A DNA stretch of 6,892 nt from Betaproteobacteria bacterium. Lineage in GTDB: Bacteria; Pseudomonadota; Gammaproteobacteria; Burkholderiales; SG8-39. The stretch lies in the NCBI GenBank assembly GCA_019237595.1, contig JAFAGU010000105.1, forward strand, positions 1 through 6,892. The letters are read 5' to 3'. Shown in pieces: positions 1-6,822 of the stretch (positions are counted from its first letter, which is position 1; each line of letters opens with the position of its first letter). Under the pieces are notes generated by a model, which worked only from the letters and a program-made list of their open reading frames with translations, did no database searches and was not told where the DNA came from. The translations under genes were made by a program, and so were the position numbers.

Positions 1-1
1 C

Positions 2-1345
2 GCCGAGCTCAAGAGCTACCGCAAGCTTCCCGTGCACCTCTACCAGATCCAGACCAAGTTCCGCGACGAGCGCCGGCCCCGCTTCGGGATCATGCGCGGG
101 CGCGAATTCGTCATGAAGGACGGCTACTCTTTCCACGCCACCTACGACGACCTGCAGCGCGAATACCGCAACATGCACGAGACGTACACGCGCATCTTCA
201 CGCGCCTCGGCCTGAAGTTCCGCGCGGTGGCGGCCGATCCCGGCGCGATCGGCGGCACCGGCTCGCACGAATTCCACGTGCTGGCCGATTCCGGCGAAGA
301 TGCCATCGCCTGGTCGCCTGAATCTCAATACGCCGCGAACGTGGAGCTGGCGGAGGCCCTGGCGCCTTCTTCTCCACGGAAATCCCCGTCGGAAGAGATG
401 AAGAAAGTGCCCACGCCAGGCAAGAAAACCTGCGAGGAAGTCGCGGAGCTCCTGAACATCCCTCTGCAGCGGACCGTCAAGTCGGTCGCCGTGATGCACG
501 AGGACCAGTTCGTTCTCCTGTTGATCCGGGGCGATCACTCGCTGAACGAGATCAAGGCGCAGAAGGTCGTCGGCACTTTCCGCTTCGCCTCCGAAAAAGA
601 GATCAAGGCCCATCTCGGTTGCGAGCCGGGCTATATCGGCCCCGTGGCGGCCAAAGTGAAGGTGGTCGTCGACCGGTCGGTCGCTGCGATGAGCGACTTC
701 GTGTGCGGCGCCAATGAACCGGGCTTTCACCTCGCCGGGGTCAATATCGGAAGAGATTTCAAGGAAGCCGAAACGGCAGACATCCGGAACGTCGTGGCCG
801 GGGACCCGTCGCCCGACGGCAAGGGCACGCTCGAGATCCTGCGCGGGATCGAGGTCGGCCACATCTTCCAGCTGCGCACGAAGTACTCCGAGGCGATGAA
901 GGCGGTGTTCCTGGACGAAAAGGGCGCCTCGCGCCCGATGGAGATGGGCTGCTACGGGATCGGCGTCACGCGCATCGTCGCGGCGGCGATCGAGCAGAAC
1001 CACGACGAGCGCGGAATCTTCTTTCCGGCGCCGATCGCCCCGTTCGAGGTCGCGCTCGTGCCCATCGGCTACCACAAGAGCGCGGCGGTGCGCGAAGCCA
1101 CCGAGCGTCTCTATGCCTCGCTCGCGGCCGCCGGCATCGACGTGCTGCTCGACGATCGCGACGAGCGGCCCGGGGTGCTCTTTGCCGACATGGACCTCGT
1201 CGGCATCCCGCACCGCATCGTGATCGGCGAGCGCGCGCTCGCGGCCGGCAACGGCGAGTACAAGGCGCGCCGCGCGGAAAAGGCGCAGGATATGCCCGTG
1301 GCGGAAGTGCTTCCCTTCCTTCGCAAGGAACTCGGCAAGGCGTGA
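2..1345 (+). CDS. proS: Prolyl-tRNA synthetase, C-terminal 447 residues (5' end outside the window)
   Basis: Charges tRNA-Pro with proline in the cytosol. The reading frame is open from base 2, so the gene runs in from the left; about 120 residues, including class II motif 1, are missing compared with the usual ~570. Numbering from the codon at base 2: class II motif 2 lies at about 19-44 (RPRFGIMRGREF, then MKDGYSF), a GTGSHEF segment at 86-91, the inserted YbaK-like editing (INS) domain at about 135-265, motif 3 (GCYGIGVTR) at 316-324, and the anticodon-binding domain from about 348 to the end. The INS domain keeps the lysine used in hydrolysis of Ala-tRNA-Pro (Lys160 here, in RTVKS; it matches E. 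coli Lys279) and a GCEPGYIGP loop, so editing is probably active. This is the bacterial-type enzyme. G+C drops over the INS domain (see findings). The TGA stop overlaps the GTG start of the next gene by four bases. Confidence 0.97.
   Translation, partial: AELKSYRKLPVHLYQIQTKFRDERRPRFGIMRGREFVMKDGYSFHATYDDLQREYRNMHETYTRIFTRLGLKFRAVAADPGAIGGTGSHEFHVLADSGEDAIAWSPESQYAANVELAEALAPSSPRKSPSEEMKKVPTPGKKTCEEVAELLNIPLQRTVKSVAVMHEDQFVLLLIRGDHSLNEIKAQKVVGTFRFASEKEIKAHLGCEPGYIGPVAAKVKVVVDRSVAAMSDFVCGANEPGFHLAGVNIGRDFKEAETADIRNVVAGDPSPDGKGTLEILRGIEVGHIFQLRTKYSEAMKAVFLDEKGASRPMEMGCYGIGVTRIVAAAIEQNHDERGIFFPAPIAPFEVALVPIGYHKSAAVREATERLYASLAAAGIDVLLDDRDERPGVLFADMDLVGIPHRIVIGERALAAGNGEYKARRAEKAQDMPVAEVLPFLRKELGKA
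1325..1330 (+). promoter_or_regulatory. Probable ribosome binding site for the SLT lytic transglycosylase
   Basis: AAGGAA lies inside the last codons of proS, 11 bases before the GTG at 1342; a second, weaker AAGG sits at 1337-1340, nearly touching the start. These support GTG 1342 as the start, coupled to the end of proS translation. No other start lies upstream of the signal peptide in this frame close to proS. Confidence 0.45.
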
Positions 1346-1959
1346 AGGGCCCCGGCGTCGCCCTCCTCTCGCGCGCCGTCCTCGTCGCGGCGCTCGCCTC
1401 GCCCGTCGCCGTGCTCGCCGGCGCCCAGCAGTACGAGCCGCTCGCCGACAGCGTGCGCGCGCGCCTTTCCGCCGCCATTGCCGACAAAGCGGTGCCCTCC
1501 CTGCGGTTCAAGTCCGCCGAAGACGCGCGGCGCTGGCTGGAGAGCATGCAGGCGCGCCTGGAGACGCGGATCGCGGATCGCAAGCAGCGGCTGGAGCTCC
1601 TGCGCACCGTGCATTACGAGGCCACGAGGGCGGGCCTCGATCCGCAGCTGGTGCTCGGGCTGCTCGAGGTGGAAAGCGGCTTCCGCAAGTACGCCGTGTC
1701 CGCCGCAGGCGCGCGCGGCTACATGCAGGTGATGCCGTTCTGGACGAAGCTGATCGGCCGCCGCTCGGACAATCTCTTCCACCTGCGCACGAACCTGCGC
1801 TACGGATGCGTGATCCTGCGCCATTATCTCGACGTGGAGAAAGGCGACTACTCGCGAGCGCTGGGGCGCTACAACGGCAGCCTTGGCAAGCCCGAGTACC
1901 CGAACCTGGTCCTCGGCGCCTGGCGCGGCAAGTGGAAGTACGACGGGCCGACCGCATGA
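1342..1959 (+). CDS. Small secreted lytic transglycosylase, SLT family (205 aa)
   Basis: Predicted to cleave the MurNAc-GlcNAc bond of peptidoglycan in the periplasm, forming 1,6-anhydroMurNAc ends. A signal peptide is visible at residues 1-27 (hydrophobic run AVLVAALASPVAVLAG), with a likely signal peptidase I cut near Ala26-Gly27-Ala28; no lipobox cysteine. The SLT domain covers about 88-195: Glu111 in EVESGF is the expected catalytic acid, GYMQVMP (126-132) is the second motif, and RYNGSLG near 177 is the third. Residues 55-87 are charged and probably helical. Start chosen as GTG 1342 because it gives a complete signal peptide and a GTGA overlap with the proS stop. At about 205 residues it matches the short, single-domain SLT proteins rather than the large Slt70. 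A specific name cannot be given. The stop TGA overlaps an ATG (1956) that opens a six-codon frame. Confidence 0.92.
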   Translation: MKGPGVALLSRAVLVAALASPVAVLAGAQQYEPLADSVRARLSAAIADKAVPSLRFKSAEDARRWLESMQARLETRIADRKQRLELLRTVHYEATRAGLDPQLVLGLLEVESGFRKYAVSAAGARGYMQVMPFWTKLIGRRSDNLFHLRTNLRYGCVILRHYLDVEKGDYSRALGRYNGSLGKPEYPNLVLGAWRGKWKYDGPTA

Positions 1960-1976
1960 GCGCGCGAGCGGGCTGA
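1956..1976 (+). other. Six-codon mini reading frame (MSARAG) between the transglycosylase and DUF58 genes
   Basis: The ATG at 1956 overlaps the stop of the preceding gene (ATGA), reads six codons to TGA at 1974-1976 and ends four bases before the DUF58 start at 1981. No family similarity can be judged at this length. It may be a coupling device that delivers terminating ribosomes to the weakly led ATG at 1981, a remnant of a lost gene start, or chance, since ATGA and short frames are common in such DNA. Confidence 0.25.
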
Positions 1977-1980
1977 CGCG

Positions 1981-2958
1981 ATGATCGCCGGGCTCCTCGA
2001 GCGCCGTCCGCGGCTCGCCAACTGGCTCTGGGGCTTCACGCCGCCCGAGCGAGGCACGGTCGTGCTCGTGCACCGGCGCGTATACATCGTGCCGACGCGG
2101 CTCGGCGCCTTCTTCGGCGCGACGATCCTCGTGCTCGTCGTCGGCTCCATCAACTATTCGCTCTCGCTGGGCTTCGCGCTCGCCTTCCTTCTCGCGGGCA
2201 TGGGCCTCGCCGGCATGGTGCACACTGCGCGCAACCTCGCGCGCACCGCCGTGAGCGTGGGCCGCGCGCATCCCGTCTTCGCGGGCGAGGCGGCGCAGTT
2301 CCGGCTCTTCCTCGACGGGCGCTCGCCCTTCGACCGCCCTTCGATCCTCGCCCGCCATGTCGCCTCGGGCACCCAGCTCGTCTGCGACGTCCCCGCCGGC
2401 GGGATCGCGGAGGTCGTGCTCGGCGTCCCGGCGAAGCGCCGGGGATGGATGCCGATCGGGCGCGTCATGCTGGAGACGCGCTTTCCGCTCGGGCTTTTCC
2501 GCGCGTGGAGCTACATCGAGCCCGAAGCCCGCTGCCTCGTGTACCCGCGCCCCGATCGCTCGCCGCTTCCCGCCTCGAGCGCAAGCGAGCGGGCCGGCTC
2601 GACGCGCGTGCAAGCCGCCGGCAACGAGGACTTCGCCGGGCTGCGCGCCTACCAGCGCTCCGATTCGCCGCGGCACATCGCCTGGAAGGCGGCCGCGCGC
2701 ACGGGCGAGATGCTGACGAAGCAGTTCTCGGGCGAGGCGGCACAGGAGCTGTGGCTCGACTGGGCGCTCCTGCCGCCCGGCCTCGACGCGGAAGCGCGGC
2801 TTTCCCGGCTCGCGGGCTGGGCGCTCGCGGCGGAGCGTGCCGGCGCCACGTACGGTCTTCGCCTGCCGGGGAACGAGATCGTCCCGGGTCGAGGCGATGC
2901 GCATCTTGCCGCGTGCCTGGAAGCGCTCGCCCTCTACGAGCACGGGAAGGCAGCGTGA
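1981..2958 (+). CDS. DUF58 domain membrane protein (325 aa)
   Basis: Member of the DUF58 family, whose genes usually sit with a MoxR AAA ATPase and a TgpA-like transglutaminase; the biochemical role is not established. Two transmembrane segments are visible at about 42-57 and 62-80, followed by a soluble part with a beta-rich stretch (about 88-190) and the DUF58 signature at 217-249 (FAGLRAYQRSDSPRHIAWK, then ARTGEMLTKQF). The rest to 325 resembles the von Willebrand A-like fold that follows this signature in the family, but I see no clear metal-binding (MIDAS) motif. ATG 1981 is the only ATG before the membrane segments, since an in-frame stop lies at 1957-1959. The ribosome binding site is weak (only GAGCGGG upstream), so translation is probably coupled to the genes before it. 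The stop overlaps the next start as GTGA. The usual MoxR partner is not adjacent. Confidence 0.9.
   Translation: MIAGLLERRPRLANWLWGFTPPERGTVVLVHRRVYIVPTRLGAFFGATILVLVVGSINYSLSLGFALAFLLAGMGLAGMVHTARNLARTAVSVGRAHPVFAGEAAQFRLFLDGRSPFDRPSILARHVASGTQLVCDVPAGGIAEVVLGVPAKRRGWMPIGRVMLETRFPLGLFRAWSYIEPEARCLVYPRPDRSPLPASSASERAGSTRVQAAGNEDFAGLRAYQRSDSPRHIAWKAAARTGEMLTKQFSGEAAQELWLDWALLPPGLDAEARLSRLAGWALAAERAGATYGLRLPGNEIVPGRGDAHLAACLEALALYEHGKAA
2944..2950 (+). promoter_or_regulatory. Ribosome binding site deciding the tgpA start
   Basis: GGGAAGG ends four bases before GTG 2955. The frame is open for about 500 bases further upstream because of the high G+C, so this site, with the stop/start overlap, is the main evidence for the start. 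Confidence 0.45.
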
Positions 2959-4931
2959 AGGCGGCGCGAGCCCCTCACCCGCTTGCGCCGGAGGAGCGCG
3001 CCGTGAGCGTGGTGGACATGGCCTGCCTCATGGGTTCGCTGGTGCTGGTGGCCGCGCCGCATGCCCTGCGCGCGCCGTGGTGGCTCACGCTGCTTACTTT
3101 GTGCCTGTACGGGTGGCGCGTGTACTTCGCGCTCAACCGGGCGCCGCTGCCCTCGCGCTGGTTCGTGCTCGCGATCGCGGTGGTCGGCATCCTCGCCGTC
3201 TGGTTCGAGCAGCGAACGGTCTTCGGCCGGACCTCCGGGATCATGCTGCTCCTTCTCTTCTCGGGCCTCAAGCTCCTCGAGACCCGCACGCATCGCGACG
3301 CGATGATCGTCTGCTTCCTCGCCTATTTCCTGATCATCACCAACTTCCTCTACACGCAATCCATCCCGACCGCCGCGCTCATGCTCGCCGGAGTCCTGTG
3401 CATCACGGCCACCATGGTGGGTTTTTCGGCGCCGGCGCGCCCGATCCGCGCGAACGCGCGCACCGCGATCCTGGTGCTCGCGCACGGCGTCCCGGCGGCG
3501 CTCGTCCTTTTCCTGCTCTTCCCGCGCGTGCAGGGTCCTTTGTGGGGACTGCCGCAGGATGCCTACGCCGCGATGACCGGCATGTCGGACGAGATGGCGC
3601 CGGGCAACCTTGCTCGCCTCGCGCTCAACGACGCGATCGCCTTCCGCGCCGAGTTCGTCGGCGAACCCCCGGCCCAGCGCCAGCTGTACTGGCGCGGCCC
3701 CGTGCTGTGGGAGTTCGACGGGCGGAGCTGGAAAACCGGGCCGTCGATCCTCGCGCGCTACGAGCCGCCGCAGGAAGGCGGGCCGAAGTTCCGCTATTCC
3801 GTCGTGCTCGAGCCGCACAACCGCGAGTGGCTGTTCGCGCTCGAGACCGCGTCCACCCTTCCCGATCGCGCGCGCTTCACCCACGATGGCCAGGTCCTCT
3901 CCGCCTTCCCGATCCGCGCGCGGATGCGCTACGAGATGCGCTCCGTTGCCGTGAACGAAACGCGGGCCGACGAGGTGCCGACGCTGCTCGGGCGAGCCTT
4001 GCGCCTGCCCGAGGGATTCAATCCGCGGGCCGCCGCGCTCGCGCGCGAATGGGCCGCGGCCTCGGCCGGCGAGACCGAGATCATGGAACGCGGGCTCTCG
4101 TTTCTGCGCGCGGGCAGGTTCACCTATACGCTCGAGCCCCCGCCGCTCGGGCGCGATTCGATCGACGAATTCCTCTTCGAGACGAAGCAGGGGTTCTGCG
4201 AGCACTTCGCCTCCGCCTTCGTCTTCCTCATGCGCAGCGCCGGCGTGCCCGCGCGCGTGGTCATGGGCTACCAGGGCGGGGACCTCAACCCCGTCGACCG
4301 CATCGTCACCGTGCGCCAGTCCGACGCGCACGCATGGGCGGAGGTCTTCCTCCGCGGCCGCGGATGGGTGCGGGTCGATCCGACCGGCGCTGCCGCGCCG
4401 ATGCGCGTGGACAGCGGCGTCGTGCGCGCCATGCCGGACGCGAGCCCGCTGCCCTTCCTCGTGCGTACGGAGTACCAGTGGGTGCGCGCGCTGCGCTACC
4501 AGTGGGAGGCCGCGACCTACAAGTGGAACGTCTGGGTGCTCGGCTACAACCCCGACCGGCAGCGCGAGCTCATGAGCTTCGTCGGCCTGCCCGACGCCGA
4601 CTGGCGCGCGCTGACGGCCACGCTCTTCTCCATCCTGGGCGTGCTCACCGCCGCGCTCCTCGCCTGGTCGCTGCGCCGCCTGCGGCCGCCCGATCCCGTG
4701 CAGCGCGCCTGGCGCGCGTTCTGCCGCAAGCTCGCGAGACAGGGGCTCGAGCGCGCGCCCCACGAAGGGCCGCGCGACTATTCGCTGCGCGCGGCGCGTG
4801 CGCTTCCCGGCGCCCGGAGCGCGATCCTCCACATCGCGGCCCTCTACATCAGCCTTCGCTACGGGGAAGACGAGAGCGAGGCGCGCGTGCGCGAGCTCAG
4901 GCGCAGGGTGCGGGCGCTGCGCCTCGCATGA
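2955..4931 (+). CDS. tgpA: TgpA-like transglutaminase-domain membrane protein, DUF3488/DUF4129 (658 aa)
   Basis: Inner-membrane protein with a periplasmic transglutaminase-fold domain; the Pseudomonas aeruginosa homologue TgpA is essential, but its natural substrate is unsettled. The N-terminal part (residues 17-190, DUF3488) holds six or seven hydrophobic segments. A large periplasmic region follows, with the transglutaminase core at about 405-480: Cys415 (GFCEHFASAF), His459 (SDAHAWAEVF) and Asp475 (VDPTGAA). The 44- and 16-residue gaps between these equal those in P. aeruginosa TgpA (Cys404, His448, Asp464), so the enzyme looks active. One further membrane helix lies at 552-573 and a cytoplasmic DUF4129 tail at about 580-650. 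The frame stays open upstream to 2445, but GTG 2955 is chosen because it gives the family's usual length, forms a GTGA overlap with the DUF58 stop and has GGGAAGG at 2944-2950. A later in-frame GTG at 3003 is possible. The stop overlaps the mltB start as ATGA. Confidence 0.94.
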   Translation: MKAARAPHPLAPEERAVSVVDMACLMGSLVLVAAPHALRAPWWLTLLTLCLYGWRVYFALNRAPLPSRWFVLAIAVVGILAVWFEQRTVFGRTSGIMLLLLFSGLKLLETRTHRDAMIVCFLAYFLIITNFLYTQSIPTAALMLAGVLCITATMVGFSAPARPIRANARTAILVLAHGVPAALVLFLLFPRVQGPLWGLPQDAYAAMTGMSDEMAPGNLARLALNDAIAFRAEFVGEPPAQRQLYWRGPVLWEFDGRSWKTGPSILARYEPPQEGGPKFRYSVVLEPHNREWLFALETASTLPDRARFTHDGQVLSAFPIRARMRYEMRSVAVNETRADEVPTLLGRALRLPEGFNPRAAALAREWAAASAGETEIMERGLSFLRAGRFTYTLEPPPLGRDSIDEFLFETKQGFCEHFASAFVFLMRSAGVPARVVMGYQGGDLNPVDRIVTVRQSDAHAWAEVFLRGRGWVRVDPTGAAAPMRVDSGVVRAMPDASPLPFLVRTEYQWVRALRYQWEAATYKWNVWVLGYNPDRQRELMSFVGLPDADWRALTATLFSILGVLTAALLAWSLRRLRPPDPVQRAWRAFCRKLARQGLERAPHEGPRDYSLRAARALPGARSAILHIAALYISLRYGEDESEARVRELRRRVRALRLA

Positions 4932-5947
4932 ACGAGGCGGGGCGCCTTGTCCACTGCGCGGGAGCGGCGCTCGTAGCCGCCCTCCTTGCCCGCGGCGCAG
5001 CCGCCGAGCCGGCGCCCTACGCCAGCCGGCCGGAAGTGCAGGCGTTCATCCACGAGGTGGTGGAGCGGCACGGGTTCGTGGAGAAGGAGCTCGTCTTCCT
5101 CTTCTCGCGGGTGCGTCCCGTGGAGCCCGTGCTCAAGGCGATTTCCGCGCCGCCGGACAAGGCGCGCTCCTGGCCGGAGTACCGCTCGCTTTTCCTGAAC
5201 GAGCGGCGCATCGCGCTCGGGACGGAGTTCTGGCGCTCGCAGCGGCGAGCGCTCGCGCGCGCCGAGCGCGAGTTCGGCGTGCCGGCCGAATACATCGTCG
5301 CGATCCTCGGCGTGGAGACGCTCTACGGGCGCAACACCGGCCGCTACCGGGTGGTCGACGCGCTCTCGACGCTCGCCTTCGACTATCCGCCGCGGGCGGA
5401 CTTCTTCCGCGACGAGCTCGTGAGCTACCTCCTCATGGCGCGCGACGAAGGCCTCGACGTCTTCTCGCTGCGCGGCTCCTATGCAGGCGCCTTCGGCATG
5501 CCGCAGTTCATGCCCGGAAGCGCGCGGCGCTACGCGGTGGACTTCGATTCGAGCGGCGCCATCGACCTCTCGCGCAGCGCCGCCGACGCGATCGGCAGCG
5601 TGGCGAACTTCCTCCTCCGGCACGGCTGGCATCCCGGCGAGGCGGTCCTCGTGCCGGCGAGCGTGCAGGGGGAAGCCTGGCGGGCGTACGCGACCGGCAG
5701 CGTCGAGCCGCTGTATACGATGGCGGAGCTCTCCTCGGCAGGCGTTTCCGCCGCGCAGGCTCCGGCGCCCTCGGAGCGGGTCGCGCTGATCGAGCTCGGC
5801 GGCGCCGGGACAACGGCCGAATACCGGCTCGGCCTCCAGAACTTCTACGCCCTGACTCGCTATAACCGCAGCGCCTTCTACGCCTGCGCTGTGCACGACC
5901 TCGCCGCGGCCATCCGCTCGCGCGTTGCGAGCAAGCGCCCGCGCTAG
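4928..5947 (+). CDS. mltB: Lytic murein transglycosylase B family (339 aa)
   Basis: Periplasmic lytic transglycosylase of the MltB (SltB) family, cleaving peptidoglycan glycan strands to anhydro-muropeptides. An N-terminal signal peptide ends near Ala26 (hydrophobic 11-26, ARGAAAEP); the only early cysteine, Cys10, is not in a lipobox, so unlike E. coli MltB this protein is probably soluble or loosely attached. Family hallmarks: YIVAILGVETLYGRNTG at 122-138 with catalytic Glu130, DALSTLAFDYP at 144-154, SYAGAFGMPQFMPGSARRY at 184-202 and a DxDSSGxIDL segment at 205-214. The C-terminal NFYALTRYNRS near 305-315 is also typical. Length fits the family. ATG 4928 is chosen because it gives the signal peptide and an ATGA overlap with tgpA; the frame is open for about 2 kb upstream, but that part is a shadow. 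The ribosome binding site is weak, suggesting coupling. The end overlaps the convergent nlpD-like gene. Confidence 0.95.
   Translation: MNEAGRLVHCAGAALVAALLARGAAAEPAPYASRPEVQAFIHEVVERHGFVEKELVFLFSRVRPVEPVLKAISAPPDKARSWPEYRSLFLNERRIALGTEFWRSQRRALARAEREFGVPAEYIVAILGVETLYGRNTGRYRVVDALSTLAFDYPPRADFFRDELVSYLLMARDEGLDVFSLRGSYAGAFGMPQFMPGSARRYAVDFDSSGAIDLSRSAADAIGSVANFLLRHGWHPGEAVLVPASVQGEAWRAYATGSVEPLYTMAELSSAGVSAAQAPAPSERVALIELGGAGTTAEYRLGLQNFYALTRYNRSAFYACAVHDLAAAIRSRVASKRPR
5944..5947. other. CTAG palindrome serving as stop codon on both strands
   Basis: TAG at 5945-5947 ends mltB on the plus strand, and the reverse complement of 5944-5946 is TAG, which ends the nlpD-like gene on the minus strand. 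The genes therefore overlap tail to tail by four bases, with no intergenic space for a conventional hairpin-plus-U-tract terminator; I saw no such structure nearby. Confidence 0.97.
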
Positions 5948-6822
5948 TTCGGCAGGTACTTGAGCGGGTCTACCGCGGCGGCGCCCTTGCGGATCTGGAA
6001 GTGCAGCTTCGGCCGGTCGGCGTCGGTCGCGCCGAGCTCCGCGATCTTCTGTCCGCGGGTCACGGCCTGCTGCTCCTTCACGAGGATCTCGCGGTTGTGC
6101 GCGTACACGGTGATGAAGCCGTTGTCGTGCTTGATGACGACGAGCTTCCCGAGGCCGGGAATGCCGCTCCCGATATAAGTCACCCGCCCCGCCGCGGCGG
6201 CGACGATCGGGTCGCCGGGCTTGCCGTCGATGTCGATCCCTTTAGACCGCGGCTCGGCGAACCCCGCGATCACCTTTCCCTTCGCCGGCCAGATGAAGTC
6301 CGCAGTCTCGGCCGCTACGGCGGCGGCCGCCGCCTTGTCCTCGTGCGCCACGGCGGCGGCGTTCTCCTTCGAATAGGGCAGGCGCACCGCCTTCGGCTCG
6401 GTCTTGGCGCCGGGCGCCGCGACGCCGGAGGGCGAAGGCGCGTCGAGCGGCCGCGACTGCACCGTTCCCGCGCCGGGCGCCGACCCGACCTGCACGCGGG
6501 GCGTCGCGCCGGCGCGCTCTTCAGGCGCCTTCACGCGCAGGACCTGCCCCACGCGAAGCTTGCCCGGGTCGTCGATGCCGTTCCACTGCGCGACCTCTCG
6601 GTAGTCCGCGCCGTGCTCGAGGGCGATGCTATAGAGCGTGTCGCCGCGCTTGACCACGTACGTGTCCTCTGCGGGCGCCGAGGGCACGGCGGCGACGGCC
6701 GCCGGGGGCTTCGCGCCCGTCCTCGACTGCGTGCGGTCGACGACTGGCGCCGGCTCGCGGTGCGACGCGCAGCCCGCGACCAACGCGGCGAGCGCCACGG
6801 CAAACCACGTTCCCCTCGTCAT
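5944..6822 (-). CDS. nlpD: NlpD-like lipoprotein, LysM plus degenerate LytM/M23 domain (292 aa)
   Basis: Predicted outer-membrane lipoprotein that activates a periplasmic N-acetylmuramyl-L-alanine amidase (AmiC-type) during cell separation. Lipobox LVAGC puts the lipidated Cys at 18; Ala19 at +2 fits outer-membrane sorting. A LysM peptidoglycan-binding domain lies at 53-97 (YVVKRGDTLYSIA), then an Ala/Pro-rich linker (98-175) and the LytM domain at 176-292. The LytM domain is degenerate: the HxxxD motif reads Ser193-Lys-Gly-Ile-Asp197 (first zinc His lost), and HxH reads Lys272-Leu-His274 (catalytic His lost). E. coli NlpD has the same kind of losses, so this is an activator rather than an endopeptidase. 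The close SKGIDI and YAHN matches favour NlpD over EnvC, and the gene follows a pcm-like gene with an ATGA overlap, as in surE-pcm-nlpD operons. rpoS, often next in that order, is not here. Confidence 0.92.
   Translation of the reverse strand: MTRGTWFAVALAALVAGCASHREPAPVVDRTQSRTGAKPPAAVAAVPSAPAEDTYVVKRGDTLYSIALEHGADYREVAQWNGIDDPGKLRVGQVLRVKAPEERAGATPRVQVGSAPGAGTVQSRPLDAPSPSGVAAPGAKTEPKAVRLPYSKENAAAVAHEDKAAAAAVAAETADFIWPAKGKVIAGFAEPRSKGIDIDGKPGDPIVAAAAGRVTYIGSGIPGLGKLVVIKHDNGFITVYAHNREILVKEQQAVTRGQKIAELGATDADRPKLHFQIRKGAAAVDPLKYLPN

Noticed and set aside
176..290. Possibility that the M23 domain of the minus-strand gene is an active endopeptidase (numbers are residues)
   Set aside because: The first His of HxxxD is Ser193 and the first His of HxH is Lys272, so zinc binding and catalysis are not expected.
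1111..2943. Long minus-strand open frame of 610 codons
   Set aside because: It lies opposite proS, the SLT gene and DUF58, all with clear family motifs. Its translation is rich in Arg, Ala, Glu and His with no domain, as expected for a shadow frame in high-GC DNA.
2445..2954. In-frame open extension upstream of tgpA
   Set aside because: It overlaps the conserved DUF58 signature in another frame and has no membrane or domain pattern; GTG 2955 gives the usual family length.
2934..4832. Long minus-strand open frame of 632 codons
   Set aside because: Exactly opposite tgpA, which has an intact catalytic triad; the composition is low in complexity and no motif is seen.
2837..4927. In-frame open extension upstream of mltB, about 700 codons
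   Set aside because: It is Arg/Ala/Pro-rich noise lying over tgpA in another frame; the signal peptide and stop/start overlap place the mltB start at 4928.
6185..6205. GC-rich palindromic run (GCCGCCGCGGCGG type) that could look like a terminator stem
   Set aside because: It encodes an Ala-rich part of the LytM domain (AAAAGR) and has no following T tract on either strand.
6300..6365. GCC/GCG-rich stretch resembling a short repeat
   Set aside because: It encodes the Ala-rich linker of the NlpD-like protein and shows no regular repeat unit.
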